Positions 50,917 to 58,687 of a stretch of 64,000 nt of DNA are shown here, in pieces (position 1 is the first letter of the stretch; every line of letters starts with the position of its first letter). Position numbers and translations under genes: made by a program. The DNA comes from AEGEAN-183 sp964614345 (GTDB lineage: Bacteria; Pseudomonadota; Gammaproteobacteria; Magnimaribacterales; Magnimaribacteraceae). Where the stretch lies: positions 1-64,000 of the forward strand of contig CAZTLP010000004.1 of the NCBI GenBank assembly GCA_964614345.1, in the 5' to 3' direction. A model generated the notes under the pieces. It searched no databases. It saw only the letters and a list, made by a program, of their open reading frames with translations, and was not told the origin of the DNA.

Positions 50917-52443
50917 GTGATAAAGAGAATTCTATCGTTTTTTACTTTATTTTTGTCGTTCTTATCGCATGCAGAAATAAAAGAATTAACTATTCTTCAT
51001 ACCAACGATCTACATTCTCATCTCTTTCCCCATATTGAAACTTGGATAAGTGAAACTAGAGAAGTAGGAGGCTTTGCAAATTTAGCAACTCTAGTAAAAA
51101 GAGAAAAAGCAGCTAACTCAGATACCATCTACATTGATTCTGGAGATTATTTTTCAGGACCCTATGTCAGTACTCTGACAAAAGGTAAGGCGGTTATTAA
51201 TTCTATGAATCTTCTTGGTCTTGATGCCGCTTGTATTGGAAATCATGAGTTTGATCATGGTTGGGACAATATGCTTGAGCAAATGCAGGAAGCTACCTTT
51301 CCAATTTTGAATGGCAATATATTTTTTGAAGGCACTAATCAGTTGGTTTGGAATAATCCTTATTTAGTGATAGAAAAAGGCGGCTTAAAAATTGGTTTAA
51401 TCGGCCTTCACGGAAAGTTTGCTTTTTATGACACTATTAATTTCAAGATGACTAAGGGCATCGAAGCCAGAAACGAAGAAGAATATCTAAGAAAATATAT
51501 AGCAGAACTTGACCCTATTACTGATTTAATAATTCTCAGTATTCATCAAGGCATGCCAGGAAGACAATCCAGCCTTGGAAAGGTTGACGTAGAGAGGAGC
51601 CTTCGTAAAGACATTATGTTAGCTAAGAACGTTCCAGGCGTAGACGTGATTATTTCAGGACATGCTCATCAAGGCACACCTAAAGCTCTCCTATCAAACG
51701 GAACTATCATAGTTTCAACGAATGCTTATACAACCGAACTAGGAAAGTTAAAAATAAAATATGATACAGACAAAAAGCAAATCATTTCGCATTCAAATAA
51801 GCTAATAACTGTTTTTGATGATGAAATAGAAGACGACCCAGATATGCTTAGAGAGATTGAGTTTTGGCAAAAGGAAGTAGAAAAAATAGCTTCAATTCCC
51901 GTCTTCACTTCTTCTAAGAAATTGGTTCGAGCATATGGAAAAGAATCAAACATGGGTAATTTATTTGCTGACGCTGTTGCTGCTTCAGATGAAAGGATAG
52001 ATGTTGCAGTTATAAATAGTGGGGCTCTAAGGCAGGATATTGATGCCGGAATTGTAACTAAAGGAGACTTAATCTCTGCTTTTCCTTTCCCCAATACTTT
52101 AGTTATGACTAAGTTGAAAGGTATCCAAGTCAGAGAAATTTTCAACCATGCCGCTGGCATGACAAATGGAGTATTACAAATATCTGAAAATTCTAGGTAC
52201 TCTTTTACCCCCGGTGAACAAGTCCACGAGATCTGGATTAAAGGTGAACTAGTTACAGATGAAGAAGAGTATTGGGTTGCAGCACCAAATTTTGTTACTC
52301 AAGGTGGTGACGGATATTGGGCATTTCAAGATGCAATAGAATATATCGACACCGGAGTTGTAATTGTAGATGCTGTTGAAGATTTTATGCAAAACAAAGA
52401 AATCTATAGTCCTAAATTTGAGAGCAGAATACTTATTAAGTAA
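50917..52443 (+). CDS. Periplasmic 5'-nucleotidase / UshA-family metallophosphoesterase
   Basis: A 508-residue exported phosphoesterase starting at GTG 50917. A signal peptide (ILSFFTLFLSFLSHA) precedes the metallophosphatase domain: LTILHTNDLHSH, IDSGDYFSGPYVS, GNHEFDHGWDNM and SGHAHQGTPK carry the metal ligands in order. The C-terminal 5'-nucleotidase substrate domain begins near residue 335 (VRAYGKESNMGNLFADA, NSGALRQDID, FPFPNTLV). It releases phosphate from nucleotides or other esters, useful for phosphorus scavenging. It is the single gene between two tRNA-derived repeats. Confidence 0.9.
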   Translation: MIKRILSFFTLFLSFLSHAEIKELTILHTNDLHSHLFPHIETWISETREVGGFANLATLVKREKAANSDTIYIDSGDYFSGPYVSTLTKGKAVINSMNLLGLDAACIGNHEFDHGWDNMLEQMQEATFPILNGNIFFEGTNQLVWNNPYLVIEKGGLKIGLIGLHGKFAFYDTINFKMTKGIEARNEEEYLRKYIAELDPITDLIILSIHQGMPGRQSSLGKVDVERSLRKDIMLAKNVPGVDVIISGHAHQGTPKALLSNGTIIVSTNAYTTELGKLKIKYDTDKKQIISHSNKLITVFDDEIEDDPDMLREIEFWQKEVEKIASIPVFTSSKKLVRAYGKESNMGNLFADAVAASDERIDVAVINSGALRQDIDAGIVTKGDLISAFPFPNTLVMTKLKGIQVREIFNHAAGMTNGVLQISENSRYSFTPGEQVHEIWIKGELVTDEEEYWVAAPNFVTQGGDGYWAFQDAIEYIDTGVVIVDAVEDFMQNKEIYSPKFESRILIK

Positions 52444-52470
52444 GAAACATAAGTGGTCAATAACTATTAA

Positions 52471-52497
52471 AGAAATTCAAGCCTTCCCAGAACCATC
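52471..52497 (+). repeat. Degenerate tRNA-Ile 3'-end copy
   Basis: Matches tRNA positions 48388-48414 at 22 of 27 bases, including TTCAAG and CTTCCCAGA. It begins 28 bases after the nucleotidase stop and before the next gene. Probably a further att scar. Confidence 0.6.
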
Positions 52498-52529
52498 TAA
52501 AATAGATAAAGTTATTAAAGGAATACGAT

Positions 52530-52934
52530 ATGAGGATTTTAAGAATTACCTTAATTAGTTTACTAGCCCTTTACATCGGTTTAGTTGTTTTATTTGAATC
52601 TTGGTTAGGTTACTCACAACCCACCAATACAAATAGTTTAGTAATTACAACTTTTGATAGTGGGGAAACGAAGGACAGAGTACTTTCGGCAGTAAATAAT
52701 GACGGCAAACTTTATGTTTCAGCAAACCATTGGCCTCGTGCTTGGTATAGACAAGCTTTGTCTAATCCCAACGTAGAAGTTTTGTATAAAGGAGAGAAAA
52801 ATTCTTATTTAGCTATTTCTGTTGAAGGCGAAGAACATAATAGGCTTATGAAAGAACATGCTCATCCATTAACTTTCAGGATTCTAACGGGCTTTCCTCC
52901 TAGGTACTTTATTCGTTTAGACTTAAAGGACTAA
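52530..52934 (+). CDS. DUF385-like split-barrel protein (deazaflavin nitroreductase-like), membrane-anchored
   Basis: A 134-residue protein with an N-terminal membrane helix (LISLLALYIGLVVLFESW) and a small beta-barrel domain. NDGKLYVSANHWPRAWYRQALSNPNVEVLY resembles the F420/flavin-binding nitroreductase (DUF385, Ddn-like) family, which reads 'W-x-x-N-P-x-V'. F420 use is not expected in a gammaproteobacterium, so the cofactor could be flavin or heme, or none. It forms a pair with the next gene, which has the same layout. Confidence 0.6.
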   Translation: MRILRITLISLLALYIGLVVLFESWLGYSQPTNTNSLVITTFDSGETKDRVLSAVNNDGKLYVSANHWPRAWYRQALSNPNVEVLYKGEKNSYLAISVEGEEHNRLMKEHAHPLTFRILTGFPPRYFIRLDLKD

Positions 52935-52987
52935 GTTAACCTTCATCAAACTATTATTAGTTCGTTTTTTATGACAGTATTGATCGT

Positions 52988-53539
52988 ATGAAGAAATTTT
53001 TTGTGTTGTTAGTAAAAACAATAGGTGGAGTTGTCGGTCTAATCGTTTTAGTTGTGTTCTCTATTTTTGCCGTGGCTAGATTCAGCGATGGTCCGATAGG
53101 TGATGGACCGCCTTTAGAAATGGTAACTGCAGGCCCCTTTAAAACAGGCGAGTTACAGGTTAGTGACGATGAACCTGATTGGAGTTTTCTGAAAGACTAT
53201 CCTATTGTGCAATTTCAACTTTTGGATCCTCCTCGCTCTCGAACTACTTTTATTATGGAAACTGAAGGGAGAATTTTTATTCCTTCAGGCTATATGAACA
53301 GCACAGTAGGTAAGATCTGGAAGCATTGGCCAATGGAAGCGGAAAAAGATGGCAGAGCCCTTTTAAGAGTAGATGGAAAAATTTATGAAAGAACGATGGT
53401 CCGCATAGAGGAAGGTGAGATCCTAACTGACATTTTAGGAGAGCTAAGCAGAAAATATGCAGGAGGGTTCCCCGTTTCTCAAGAGAATATAGATTCTGGA
53501 GACTTGTGGATCTTTGAGTTGGAGCCAAGAAAGAATTAA
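52988..53539 (+). CDS. Membrane-anchored split-barrel-like protein of unknown function
   Basis: A 183-residue protein with one N-terminal membrane helix (GGVVGLIVLVVFSIFAVA), a Pro/Gly-rich linker and a domain containing TTFIMETEGRIFIPSGY, KIWKHWPMEAEKDGRALLRVDGK and ISSGDL-like end (ENIDSGDLWIF). The helix-plus-barrel layout and HWP motif resemble the neighbouring 134-residue protein, suggesting paralogy or a two-part complex. I do not recognise a named family. It ends 19 bases before a convergent gene. Confidence 0.55.
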   Translation: MKKFFVLLVKTIGGVVGLIVLVVFSIFAVARFSDGPIGDGPPLEMVTAGPFKTGELQVSDDEPDWSFLKDYPIVQFQLLDPPRSRTTFIMETEGRIFIPSGYMNSTVGKIWKHWPMEAEKDGRALLRVDGKIYERTMVRIEEGEILTDILGELSRKYAGGFPVSQENIDSGDLWIFELEPRKN

Positions 53540-53558
53540 ATTTTTTCCTTAAATTTTT

Positions 53559-54476
53559 TTAAGCACTGATAGTCTTCTCAAGCATTTCATCCAGAGTAGT
53601 TAGATTAATACCCAGCTCTTTGCTAACAGGCAAAGGGTCAATATCATCGTCATGATCTAACACTCCCAACATAGCCTGAGTTATGGGGGGTTTGGAAACT
53701 AGCACTTCACAAATTTTTGCTAATGTGTAACCAATAAAGAGCGGGAGAGAAAAGACTTTCACTTTTACTCCTAAATTTTTTGCTGCCTTCATGATTAGTT
53801 TTTCTCGAGTAAGAGAAGTTGGACCAGCAAGAGTCTTAATTCCAGTAGACGAATGACTCTCTTGGAGAGTTCTATTTATATCTATATTTATAACATCAAT
53901 GATATCTTTGGCATAAATGGGTTGCTCTAAACTAAGTTTTCTAAAGGTGAAATTAATTCTGGAAAGAGCATTTTTTTTTAAAGCTTCAAAAGCATAATCA
54001 CCTTCTCCCAGTACCATTGGGACTTGCAGGATTAGGGAAGGTATATCGGAATCTAAGAAGAGTTTTTCTGCAAATCCCCTAGAAGAAAAACAGGTATTTT
54101 CAGAGTCTTCTTTAGCACCCAAAATACTTATATAACAACATTTCTTGATACCACTACCTTTGATAGCTGACACAAGTGCCTTTGTGGTTTGTTTGTGAAC
54201 GACATCAAATCTATTGTCTTTATTTTCTTTAATTATGCCCACTAGATGCAGCATATATGTGCATGATCTAGCTAACCCCTTAATGACTTGCTCATCAAGG
54301 TAATCACACTTAACTACTTGAACATCTTGAATATCATGAGCCTGTACGAAACTCATCAAATCATCTTTAGCTTTCTCTGATCTTACTAGAGCACAAACAT
54401 CCACTTCCCTTTTGCAGAGCATGAACTTCTTACCTAAATTACCATTAGCACCTGTTACTAAGATTTTGTCTTTCAT
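53559..54476 (-). CDS. NmrA-like NAD(P)-binding SDR (atypical)
   Basis: A 305-residue Rossmann protein. ILVTGANGNLGKKFML is the dinucleotide loop, and YMLHLVGIIKENKDNRFDVVHKQTTKAL and CCYISILGAKEDSEN fit the atypical short-chain dehydrogenases related to NDUFA9/NmrA. The usual catalytic YxxxK is not evident (an SRGFAEKLFL segment is in that place), so it may bind cofactor or membrane lipids without classical catalysis. It is the last gene of a three-gene minus-strand set with a CDP-alcohol phosphotransferase and a multi-pass membrane protein. Confidence 0.8.
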   Translation of the reverse strand: MKDKILVTGANGNLGKKFMLCKREVDVCALVRSEKAKDDLMSFVQAHDIQDVQVVKCDYLDEQVIKGLARSCTYMLHLVGIIKENKDNRFDVVHKQTTKALVSAIKGSGIKKCCYISILGAKEDSENTCFSSRGFAEKLFLDSDIPSLILQVPMVLGEGDYAFEALKKNALSRINFTFRKLSLEQPIYAKDIIDVINIDINRTLQESHSSTGIKTLAGPTSLTREKLIMKAAKNLGVKVKVFSLPLFIGYTLAKICEVLVSKPPITQAMLGVLDHDDDIDPLPVSKELGINLTTLDEMLEKTISA

Positions 54477-54480
54477 AATC

Positions 54481-55005
54481 TTATCTAGTTAATAAAGTCC
54501 ACAATCTCTCAGACATCGACACTAAAGTTGAAGCAATCAGAACCCAAGCACAAGTAATAAAAAATTTATCAAGTTGATCAAAACTTATGGCTTGAGAAAA
54601 AATACAGATACTCGCCAAAACATAGTAAGCGATTCCATTTGAGCGACCTAAAAAGCTGGTCCTTAACTTATATCCAGATAGTGCTTTGGAATCTAAGACA
54701 TATTGAAGAAAAGAACCTAGTACCAGTATAGGAAGAAGCAATGGTATCCCGTGAGTTTTGTTTAGCACAAATAACAAAGCAGCTACCAATAGGGCATCAC
54801 AAGAATGATCTAAGAGTCCTCCGGTTGCAGTTTCTTGACCCTTCTTTCTTGCAATGGGTCCATCCAGCAGATCACTAAGAATAGCCAGCAATAGTAAAAA
54901 ACTAGCAGTTAACCACCAGTCAGAAAGAATAATCCAGACGATTACAGGCGCAATGATTAATCTAGATAGGCTTAAAGAATTAGCTAAAGTAAAAGAGATC
55001 TTCAC
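54481..55005 (-). CDS. CDP-alcohol phosphatidyltransferase family membrane protein
   Basis: A 174-residue polytopic protein. The diagnostic motif D-x2-D-G-x2-A-R-x8-G-x3-D-x3-D is intact in LSDLLDGPIARKKGQETATGGLLDHSCD. It joins a CDP-activated lipid to an alcohol in the inner membrane. The size matches PgsA-like or cardiolipin/phosphatidylinositol-type synthases, but the alcohol cannot be told. The start directly abuts the stop of the upstream membrane-protein gene, implying a coupled lipid-modification unit. Confidence 0.87.
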   Translation of the reverse strand: MKISFTLANSLSLSRLIIAPVIVWIILSDWWLTASFLLLLAILSDLLDGPIARKKGQETATGGLLDHSCDALLVAALLFVLNKTHGIPLLLPILVLGSFLQYVLDSKALSGYKLRTSFLGRSNGIAYYVLASICIFSQAISFDQLDKFFITCAWVLIASTLVSMSERLWTLLTR

Positions 55006-55980
55006 TTAATTTGATTTATTACCAAATAATTCTTTATTAGCTCTGGGAAGAAACATTAGACCTATCACTGCATTGAATAAAATAAAAAAGTTATGCTGTA
55101 AAAAACCAAAAGCTGCCATTTCCCCTTCATTCTCAGGGAAAAGAATTATCCAAGAGGTTATAGCGGCAGCTCGCATAGGGGTGGGAACTGTCGCAGCGAA
55201 AAATATTACTGGAAGAAGAGGAAGTAGGGTCATTGAAGATACTTGCACACCAAAGAAGCCCAATGCTGTCGAGTAAACAAATACAGCAGCAATTAATAGG
55301 GGTGATCTCAGTAAGAAAAAAGCTCCGTAATGTTTGAGTTTAGCCAATCTGAAGGCATGAAAAATTTCTAAATTTCTTATTCTGTTGTTCTGAAATAAAG
55401 GTCCTCGAAAGAAAAATACCCAAAGGATAAAAAATATTGCTCCACCAATAGCAATATATTGAACCAACCCAAATACTTCAGGTAAATCTTGACCTCCAAT
55501 GGTAAAACCTATGGTTGCCCAAACTAATAAATAGAATATTTCACAAAACATTATGAACAGCATTAATGAAGTAACTTCCCATCCAGGTACCTGATCACGT
55601 CTGTTTAAGTAAAAGGCCATCGCACCTTTCCCAATTTGCTCATTAAACATGGAGATGATGTAAGCACTGGCTCGGATAGGCAAAATGTCAGTGTATTTAA
55701 TATCTTTAATAAACCAATTAAGTGCTCTAGTTATGATTAATGTGTCTACGGAAAAATAGAATAGACAGTAACCGGTCATCATTAATAGCCACGGAATCCA
55801 GTTTACCGCTGCAAAAACAACCAACATGTATTCGATCAGAGTCATGCCTTCTCTTAAGGCAGCTCCATTTAATCTAGTATAGATATAGTAAAAACACGCT
55901 AAAGCAATCCCAATTAGTAAGATCTTTCCAATCCCATTAGACTTTTTAGGATTTACTTCCGGACTTTCAGATGTGCTCAA
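55006..55980 (-). CDS. Multi-pass membrane protein, possibly UPF0104/LPG-synthase-TM-like
   Basis: A 324-residue protein with about eight hydrophobic helices. The segment RASAYIISMFNEQIGKGAMAFYLNRR and the late TVPTPMRAAAITSWIILFPE have the look of the flippase-like lysylphosphatidylglycerol synthase membrane domain (UPF0104), but the similarity is only partial. It begins the minus-strand set that ends in the CDP-alcohol transferase and SDR. Its promoter must lie in 55981-56046, across the tRNA-derived repeat. Confidence 0.6.
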   Translation of the reverse strand: MSTSESPEVNPKKSNGIGKILLIGIALACFYYIYTRLNGAALREGMTLIEYMLVVFAAVNWIPWLLMMTGYCLFYFSVDTLIITRALNWFIKDIKYTDILPIRASAYIISMFNEQIGKGAMAFYLNRRDQVPGWEVTSLMLFIMFCEIFYLLVWATIGFTIGGQDLPEVFGLVQYIAIGGAIFFILWVFFFRGPLFQNNRIRNLEIFHAFRLAKLKHYGAFFLLRSPLLIAAVFVYSTALGFFGVQVSSMTLLPLLPVIFFAATVPTPMRAAAITSWIILFPENEGEMAAFGFLQHNFFILFNAVIGLMFLPRANKELFGNKSN

Positions 55981-55996
55981 TATTTTCTCTAATTAT

Positions 55997-56018
55997 GGAA
56001 GTTCAAGTCTTCCCAGAC
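55997..56018 (+). repeat. Short perfect tRNA-Ile T-arm copy (22 bp)
   Basis: Identical over 22 bases to tRNA positions 48388-48409, covering the whole T-arm and the start of the acceptor 3' strand. The flanks differ immediately. It lies between divergent genes at the right end of the cassette region and is likely the oldest surviving att boundary. Confidence 0.75.
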
Positions 56019-56046
56019 TTATAAGTTTAAGTTACATTAGAAGATC

Positions 56047-56490
56047 ATGTTTAATTGGTCAACAATTCTTCCCCAGCCTAATAATAACTATTCAGGTTCT
56101 AAGATTTCTCTTTATTATCTGGTGTTATTAGCCTGTATGTTTACTTTTCGTGGTTGTGTCCATTATTTTGCTCCGGATGGAGGTAATGGGATTATTGCAG
56201 GCATACCTCTAGAAACTTACCCGCAAGGAGCTGTCCAAACTATTAATACGTTCGCTGGTGTTTCTGGAAAGTATCATTTGATGGAAGCAGTATTGGCTTG
56301 GTTGATTATTTTTAGATGGAGAGCTTTAATCCCAATTTTTTTTCTATATCTTGGAATAACTGAGATTCTGGGACTTATTTTAATAAATTGGAAACCCTTA
56401 CCCGTTACACCACCTGGGGAAATAGGCGCTTATATTTTATTTCCTATTACTTTGGTTGCATTTCTCTTATCTGTCAGACAATCTAAGTGA
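56047..56490 (+). CDS. Four-helix membrane protein of unknown function
   Basis: A 147-residue protein with about four predicted membrane helices (ISLYYLVLLACMFTF, LMEAVLAWLIIF, ALIPIFFLYLGITEILGLIL, IGAYILFPITLVAFLL) and a conserved-looking FRGCVHYFAPDGG loop. I recognise no family. Its stop overlaps the GTG start of the first PhyH dioxygenase gene, so it belongs to that operon and could transport or anchor part of the catabolic pathway. Confidence 0.7.
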   Translation: MFNWSTILPQPNNNYSGSKISLYYLVLLACMFTFRGCVHYFAPDGGNGIIAGIPLETYPQGAVQTINTFAGVSGKYHLMEAVLAWLIIFRWRALIPIFFLYLGITEILGLILINWKPLPVTPPGEIGAYILFPITLVAFLLSVRQSK

Positions 56491-57443
56491 TTCTTACTCA
56501 GGAACAGCTTTCTTTTTTTAAAGTAAACGGATACTTAATTCTTCCAAAGATTCTTGACTCTGGCCTTTGTGAGAGAGCACGTGATTTACTTTGGTCTTCT
56601 TTACCCAAAGAAACGAATATTAAGAGAGAAGATCCGTCAACTCATGTAGGACCATTTATTGATAAGGACTTAGAAGAAGATGTAACAAATCTTCGACAAG
56701 GATATAAGTGGCAACTTAGATCAATAGGTACTGATCAGTTGATGATCGATCTTGTCTACTCTGAGACATTGCAACAAATAGCAGAAGAACTATTAGGCAA
56801 AGGTACATTAGTAAAACCCAAAGTAGGGGGAAAAACTATGGGTCAGCATGGAGCAGCTTGGCCAGGAGGCCCTGTTGATCCGGCCTTAGATAATGAAGGT
56901 GCTAGAGGGATCTATGCAACTCTCCCGTATGGGGATAAAGAAAAGGAACCAGATTTTTGTCATAGTGATGGGCATCCTTTTAACTTAAGTCTGGTTGGAT
57001 TAATTGATGATGTACTTCCCAATGGAGGAGCTTTCAAGGTTTGGCCGGGTTCTCATAAAAGACTTTATCCAACATTTCAAATGCAGTATGACCAACCGAG
57101 AATAGCTTATTATGAGCACTTGCCATCCTATAAAGGAATTATTCAGTCAGAAGCCTATGAAGAGGAAATTAAAAAGGTGATGGAAGATACTAAACCTGTT
57201 GATTGCTGTGGCTCAGAAGGGGATGTAGTTCTCTGGCATCATCGATTAGCTCATATGGCTGGCCACAACTATTCCAATAGAATGAGGCTTGCAGTTCTGG
57301 GTGATTTCATAAAAAAAGACTTAGATGAAAATAGGGCCAAACCACCTCAAGATAACATGTGGCAAGATTGGTCTGAGGAATTGAATGCTGCATCAGGGAC
57401 CTATTCCGATGAAATGGCGAGATCACAAAAGTTGATAGATTAA
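56487..57443 (+). CDS. PhyH-family Fe(II)/2-oxoglutarate dioxygenase (1 of 3)
   Basis: A 318-residue member of the phytanoyl-CoA dioxygenase family, starting at GTG 56487 within the stop of the upstream gene (GTGA). The iron triad is visible: HSD at His159/Asp161 and a distal histidine in LAHMAGHN (His about 256), with NRMRL supplying the 2-oxoglutarate arginine. PhyH enzymes hydroxylate aliphatic acids, quaternary amines, phosphonates and many small molecules. The substrate is open. It heads a group of oxygenases and CoA-transferases extending to the window end. Confidence 0.88.
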   Translation: MILTQEQLSFFKVNGYLILPKILDSGLCERARDLLWSSLPKETNIKREDPSTHVGPFIDKDLEEDVTNLRQGYKWQLRSIGTDQLMIDLVYSETLQQIAEELLGKGTLVKPKVGGKTMGQHGAAWPGGPVDPALDNEGARGIYATLPYGDKEKEPDFCHSDGHPFNLSLVGLIDDVLPNGGAFKVWPGSHKRLYPTFQMQYDQPRIAYYEHLPSYKGIIQSEAYEEEIKKVMEDTKPVDCCGSEGDVVLWHHRLAHMAGHNYSNRMRLAVLGDFIKKDLDENRAKPPQDNMWQDWSEELNAASGTYSDEMARSQKLID

Positions 57444-57486
57444 ATTTTTCTAGATAAATTAAAGGACATTATTTCTGAAATTAACC

Positions 57487-58683
57487 ATGAAAGTACCAAT
57501 AGAGTTTACTGAGGAGTATGTAGAAGAAAATTCTCCTCACGACCAACAGATTTATAGAGACTTCTTAAGATCGGGTGAACCTTTCCGTTCTATTTTTAAG
57601 AATAACCCCTGGTTAATGCCACCGGATATTAAGAAACCTCTTGAATGGGGTACAGGTATGTACTGGGATACCACAGTTGCTAGAAAGCATGATTATTGGA
57701 AAGAGTTTGATCTACCTAAAGCCACTAAAGATATCAATCAAATGAGAAAGGACATCAAGGAATGGGGGTATTGTTTAATTGAAGACGCTATGTCCAAAGA
57801 ACAGTGTGATCGTTTTCATAATCGACTACTTGACCAAGCCGAAGGTGAGAGATTAGCAGGCGTTGACCAACCAACTCCTTCAGGGCAATACATTAATACT
57901 TTAATTAATAAAGGAGAGGTATTTGCTCAATGCATTGAACAAAATATTGAAGCAGTACAAGCAGGTCCTGTAATAGAACAAATCATGGATGAAACTCTAG
58001 GTAAGGGTTGGATTTGTCACAGTTTTCTATCCAATGGCTCTGACCCTGGTGGGTATCCTCAAGGTCTGCATATCGATCAAGGCCCTTTGCTTCCTTGGGT
58101 TACTGAAGAAGCACCTGCTTTGTTTAATACCATGTATATTCCTCAAGATGTCAATGAAAAGAACGGCGGCACTTTAGTCATTCCTGGCAGCCACAAGATA
58201 CTAATAGAAGCAGGGAGTGGGGGGAAGATAGGTAAATTGCCTCCAGCCATTAACTTAGAAGCTAAAGCTGGAACCATAATGCTTTTTGACGGAAGAATGC
58301 TGCATGGTACAGGGGCAAATAGAACTGATAAGCAAAGGTTTGTTGCGACTATGAGTAATGTAAAGGCTTGGACTAGAACCCAAGAAAATTGGGTAATTTC
58401 AGTTGCACCGGATGTTTTAGAGAATGCCAGTCCAAAACTTTTACATAGAATCGGATTACAAGCTTTAACTTACGGTGCAACCATTGAAGGCTTTGGTCTA
58501 GGAGCTCCTGGTAGAGTAGGTGATCAATGGGGAAGTATTAAGCAATTTAGAACAGCCTACGATAAGGGAGAGTATGAAAGGGTCAGAGAATTGTCTGGTA
58601 AATCCTCTAAAAAGGAACTGAATAAGAAATATACTGTTAGGGAAGCAGTAAAAAGAGCTAGAGACTCAGCTAAATCAAAATAA
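57487..58683 (+). CDS. PhyH-family Fe(II)/2-oxoglutarate dioxygenase (2 of 3)
   Basis: A 398-residue, larger PhyH protein. An N-terminal extension (about 80 residues) precedes the core. The metal ligands are HID at His195/Asp197 in GLHIDQGP and His about 273 in LHGTGANRTDKQR, which also gives the 2-oxoglutarate arginine. NTMYIPQDVNEKNGGTLVIPGSH is the family's cupin core. It follows the first PhyH gene by 43 bases on the same strand and is convergent with the CoA-transferase pair. Confidence 0.88.
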   Translation: MKVPIEFTEEYVEENSPHDQQIYRDFLRSGEPFRSIFKNNPWLMPPDIKKPLEWGTGMYWDTTVARKHDYWKEFDLPKATKDINQMRKDIKEWGYCLIEDAMSKEQCDRFHNRLLDQAEGERLAGVDQPTPSGQYINTLINKGEVFAQCIEQNIEAVQAGPVIEQIMDETLGKGWICHSFLSNGSDPGGYPQGLHIDQGPLLPWVTEEAPALFNTMYIPQDVNEKNGGTLVIPGSHKILIEAGSGGKIGKLPPAINLEAKAGTIMLFDGRMLHGTGANRTDKQRFVATMSNVKAWTRTQENWVISVAPDVLENASPKLLHRIGLQALTYGATIEGFGLGAPGRVGDQWGSIKQFRTAYDKGEYERVRELSGKSSKKELNKKYTVREAVKRARDSAKSK

Positions 58684-58687
58684 GATT

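Noticed and set aside
51726..52160. A 144-codon frame antisense to the 5'-nucleotidase
   Set aside because: Opposite to conserved nucleotidase motifs, Ser-rich composition typical of antisense frames.
52370..52558. A 62-codon frame across the nucleotidase end and the next gene start
   Set aside because: Overlaps a well-supported C-terminus and a tRNA-derived repeat; Lys-rich, no start signal.
53540..53558. Possible terminator between convergent genes
   Set aside because: AAATTTTTT repeats are present but no GC-containing stem can be drawn.
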